DNA of 64,000 bases from Cladorhizidae sp. MBARI D1340-BT2 (taxonomy: Eukaryota; Porifera; Demospongiae; Poecilosclerida; Cladorhizidae): assembly GCA_028752905.1 (NCBI GenBank), contig JAQNBH010000014.1:21292990-21356989 (forward strand), read 5' to 3'. Shown here piece by piece: positions 61,502 through 64,000 of this stretch. The notes beneath the pieces were generated by a model. It saw only the letters and a program-made list of their open reading frames with translations, searched no databases and had not been told where the DNA came from. Within the stretch, counting starts at the first letter, position 1. Every line of letters starts with the position of its first letter. The position numbers were made by a program, and so were the translations under genes.

Positions 61502-64000
61502 CTGTGACAAAATATAGACATAATTTAATGTATAACTTAAGTATAATGAATGATAGCTAATTAAAGCATGTCATTAATTACATTTATGATTGCATGTGTA
61601 AACTATGATAGTGCTAGTGCATGGCAAGTTCATGCATCCATAATTCATATCATGTATTATGATGTTCTCGAGTACAGATTGTGTCATGTACATACCGGGA
61701 TGGATTGATATTTAGGCTGCTTTACTTGCTCTTGCTCTTCCCATGAGCCATACTCTTCATCCAGACCTTTCTTTTCATCCAGTGATGCATTCTCTTCTTC
61801 TTGCAGCCCATTCTCATTGTCGTATGCCTCAAACTTGTGCTTCAATTCATTCTTGATGATCCTTTGTACTTTGTGGCGGGAAATAGTCTAAATAATGCAA
61901 ATACAGCTTCAATCACAGATGAAAATAAAAAACAAACAAACTTGATTTCAGAATTGTGTGGTGACTTGTCATAGCTCAAGATGGTCAGATTTCGATATTG
62001 TGTTAGTGAAATTGTAAGTGACAGGAGGTATATTATTGTGCCATGCATTGCTTTTACCTGTCCTTCTCTAGTAATACACTTGTCACAACACCATTCAAAT
62101 TGTGGGTCAGTCCAAGCTTTTTGTGTTATATTCTGCAGATGGAAATTAAATCACATGCATGTGCAATTGGCAATACACACATTTACTATTTAAGTTCACA
62201 TGGTACTGTTAAAAATACCTTCAGACAATCTTCATGAAACCACTCAGTACATTTGAAACACTCGAGCATCTTTCCTTCTTCTTGTGTACGGCATGTGCAA
62301 TATATTGCAATTTTATCCTTCCTTGTACTTCTCTTCTTTGTAGCTCTTGTCTTGCTAGGAAATGGTTCAATCCATCCCTTCTCTAAGCTCTCCAGTAAGT
62401 GATAGAGCATTTTTGATTGTCAAAATGAAGCCATCGCGGATCTTGACCTGTTTATAAAGGAAATTCAAAGTTAAAAAAGTTTTATTGATATTAATTTCAA
62501 TAAATCTAACCAGTGTACAAAATGCAAGTGCGTAGAGGCCACAATCGAAGTTGTTGGTTTGACGTTGAACGTTAGCATAGTCCAACTGAATACTAGGTTC
62601 TGTTGATGAAAGCAGAGCACAGATTTGCTCCTTTGTTGACTTGGGCATGTCTGAGTAGAAGCTATCATATACCTCAACGTGAGAGTATGGACAGCCTATG
62701 GTTGACACGGTTAACCAGTGATTGTTAGCTGAGTTAAGAACTTGAACAAACTCAGATCTTCCAACTATATCATACGAAAGTGTATTGCCATGTACAACAT
62801 TTTGAAGTCCTGGCACTACATATCTCTGCTGCAATAAAATCATGGTGGCATTAATGATGTCATCTGTCACCCATTCTGTGTCAGTCTGAAGAATTCTTCT
62901 GAATAGTGATAATATAAGTATTAAAAAAAAATGTGCTATTAGTCATTTTTACCTATCTTCTTGAGAGAGATGTACATTTCCAATTTGAGTCCAGGAAGAA
63001 TTTTCCTGATTTTGATATTCAGAGACACTATCAGCATGTTCTGTCAGATCAATCACTGAATGATGTCTGTCGCTGATCTTCCTTCGTTTAGCACGTATAA
63101 CTCCCCATTTCTTCTCTGCTCCTGATTTTTGCCTTTTTCTGCTACTTGATCTCTGCACAAACAATTAAAATGAACTCTGCATGCAATATATTATACAGTA
63201 GCTGCATGCAACCTAGTGTATCATCAATTTAACTATTGGAGAACAACTACACTGACTAGTATCAGTTAGCTGCACTATAGCTACATACAAGCTAAATCAT
63301 AGTATTATTGTTGATTGAACCAACTGTGACAGTGCATGGACCAACATATATATATATGTAGACTCAACAGCACCAGCATGAACAATAAAGTATATTCTCA
63401 TGCATAGAATGTGCACCTTATCTGCTCCTTCATCGTTTTTGTCAACTTGTTGCAGACTAACACTCTGTGGGGAAAAAAACAATTGCTATAATTATATATG
63501 TGTGTGGGTTTTAAATTTATTACCTGATTTGGGAGCATTCTTACATGGTACAGCTTCAAGCGAGTCACGTTGACAAGAGTCTTCAGAATTTTCTCTTTCT
63601 TGGTACCAATGAAACGGCATAGTTTATAGGTATTCTTTCCAGCAACTTCATGGATATGATAAGGCCCAGTCCAGTTTAGCTCCAACTTTGATCCCTTCCT
63701 AGAAAATTTCTTCGAGTTCTTCAATAATACCTGGGTACCAACTTCATAATTCCCTTTATCCTTACAATGCTTTGCATCATAATAAATTATGCCTTCTGTC
63801 GCTGCCGAGCTATGCCAATATTTTCAAGAACCTTCTTCCTAATACTGATCATTTCAATAACATGTTGCTCAAAATCAATCTCATCCATACTTGACTTCCT
63901 CTTGTCATCATTGCCATTGTTCTTGTCAACATCATCCATCGTCCTCATTATCCTCAGTTTCATCTCCATTATCTCCAATACCACCATCCTCCTTGTTGGA
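60893..64000 (-). CDS. Multi-exon gene: integrase C-terminal domain - Ulp1 - PHD - Ulp1 (partial)
   Basis: Exons (minus): 63524-64000+, 63417-63464, 62953-63152, 62510-62898, 62219-62447, 62058-62132, 61696-61887 and 60893-61501, all with GT-AG borders. The first codes a retroviral-type integrase tail (NWTGPYHIHEVAGKNTYKL). The third has VIDLTE, a possible SUMO-interaction motif. The fourth is a C48 (Ulp1/SENP) protease with NHWLTVS, VEVYDS and NFDCGLYALAF (His, Asp, Cys). Exons five and six form a PHD finger (IYCTCRTQEEGKMLECFKC ... WCCDKC). The last is a second Ulp1-like domain. Such genes occur as domesticated or transposon genes. Frame breaks near 63795 and 62415 (A-run) may be decay or sequence errors. 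It runs off the window. Confidence 0.7.
62058..62447 (-). CDS. PHD finger split over two exons
   Basis: CTCR, CFKC, a WFHEDC box and WCCDKC supply the C4HC3 zinc ligands, with an intron (62133-62218) between EDCLK and NITQKAW. PHD fingers read histone tails. The aromatic/acidic pattern EEGKMLECFKCTEWFH suggests an H3K4-type reader, by analogy only. Confidence 0.75.
62510..62898 (-). CDS. Ulp1-like cysteine protease domain 1 (exon)
   Basis: The exon codes TEWVTDDIINATMILLQQRY, then NHWLTVSTIG (catalytic His), HVEVYDSFYS (Asp), a Gln-containing VQRQTN and NFDCGLYALAF (Cys nucleophile). All catalytic residues of SUMO-type deconjugating proteases are present. The C-terminal helix is in the next exon (QDPRWLHFDNQK), where a missing A breaks the frame before the PHD finger. 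Confidence 0.75.

Noticed and set aside
1..64000. CRISPR arrays, bacterial operons, riboswitches, tRNA genes
   Set aside because: No spaced identical repeats, Shine-Dalgarno-linked operons or cloverleaf sequences were seen; introns and TATA boxes show eukaryotic DNA.

Overview
The window is eukaryotic DNA, most likely from an early-branching marine animal (sponge or cnidarian). It has short GT-AG introns, TATA/AATAAA signals, animal rRNA fragments and typical invertebrate transposons (Gmr1-like gypsy, Merlin, Tc1/mariner, piggyBac, hAT, pogo, RLE-type rDNA LINEs, DUF7869-type genes). No database search was possible, so all family names rest on motifs and gene order seen here.

Layout. 1-4.5 kb: mostly non-coding, with the last exon of an M1 aminopeptidase (minus). 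4.5-10 kb: a decayed Ty3/gypsy element on the minus strand whose integrase precedes the reverse transcriptase (Gmr1 order). 10-16 kb: piggyBac, Merlin and Tc1/mariner remnants, the last two with intron-split transposases, then a broken BEN-like gene. 17.2-37 kb: rDNA debris. A 28S segment (minus) is joined to the 18S 3' end (plus), followed by head-to-tail copies of two related LINE families (A and B, R2-like, with C-terminal PD-E nuclease) separated by remnants of one 18S target site. Family A carries three GT-AG introns inside its RT frame.

37.0-55.5 kb is the most unusual part. It is flanked on both sides by 28S sequence and by the 5-bp repeat CAATG. It begins with a truncated hAT and ends with a complete hAT in the same orientation. 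Between them lie about 13 kb of compact genes on both strands: a Rep-like protein (HUH-like nuclease plus SF3 helicase), three large unidentified proteins, a divergently transcribed 346-residue protein, small membrane and Cys-rich proteins (two of the small genes spliced), individual TATA boxes, a 161-168-bp inverted repeat at the left edge and a 103-bp tandem repeat at the right. This looks like an endogenous copy of an unclassified DNA virus or virus-like element.

55.5-59.8 kb holds another 28S piece, an intron-containing DUF7869-type pseudogene and a second 28S 3' end. 60.9-64 kb holds the 3' part of a multi-exon minus-strand gene coding integrase C-terminal domain - Ulp1 - PHD - Ulp1.

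The genes are mostly mobile-element remnants and do not form one pathway. The virus-like block is the only set that plausibly works together (replication, particle proteins, accessory membrane proteins).
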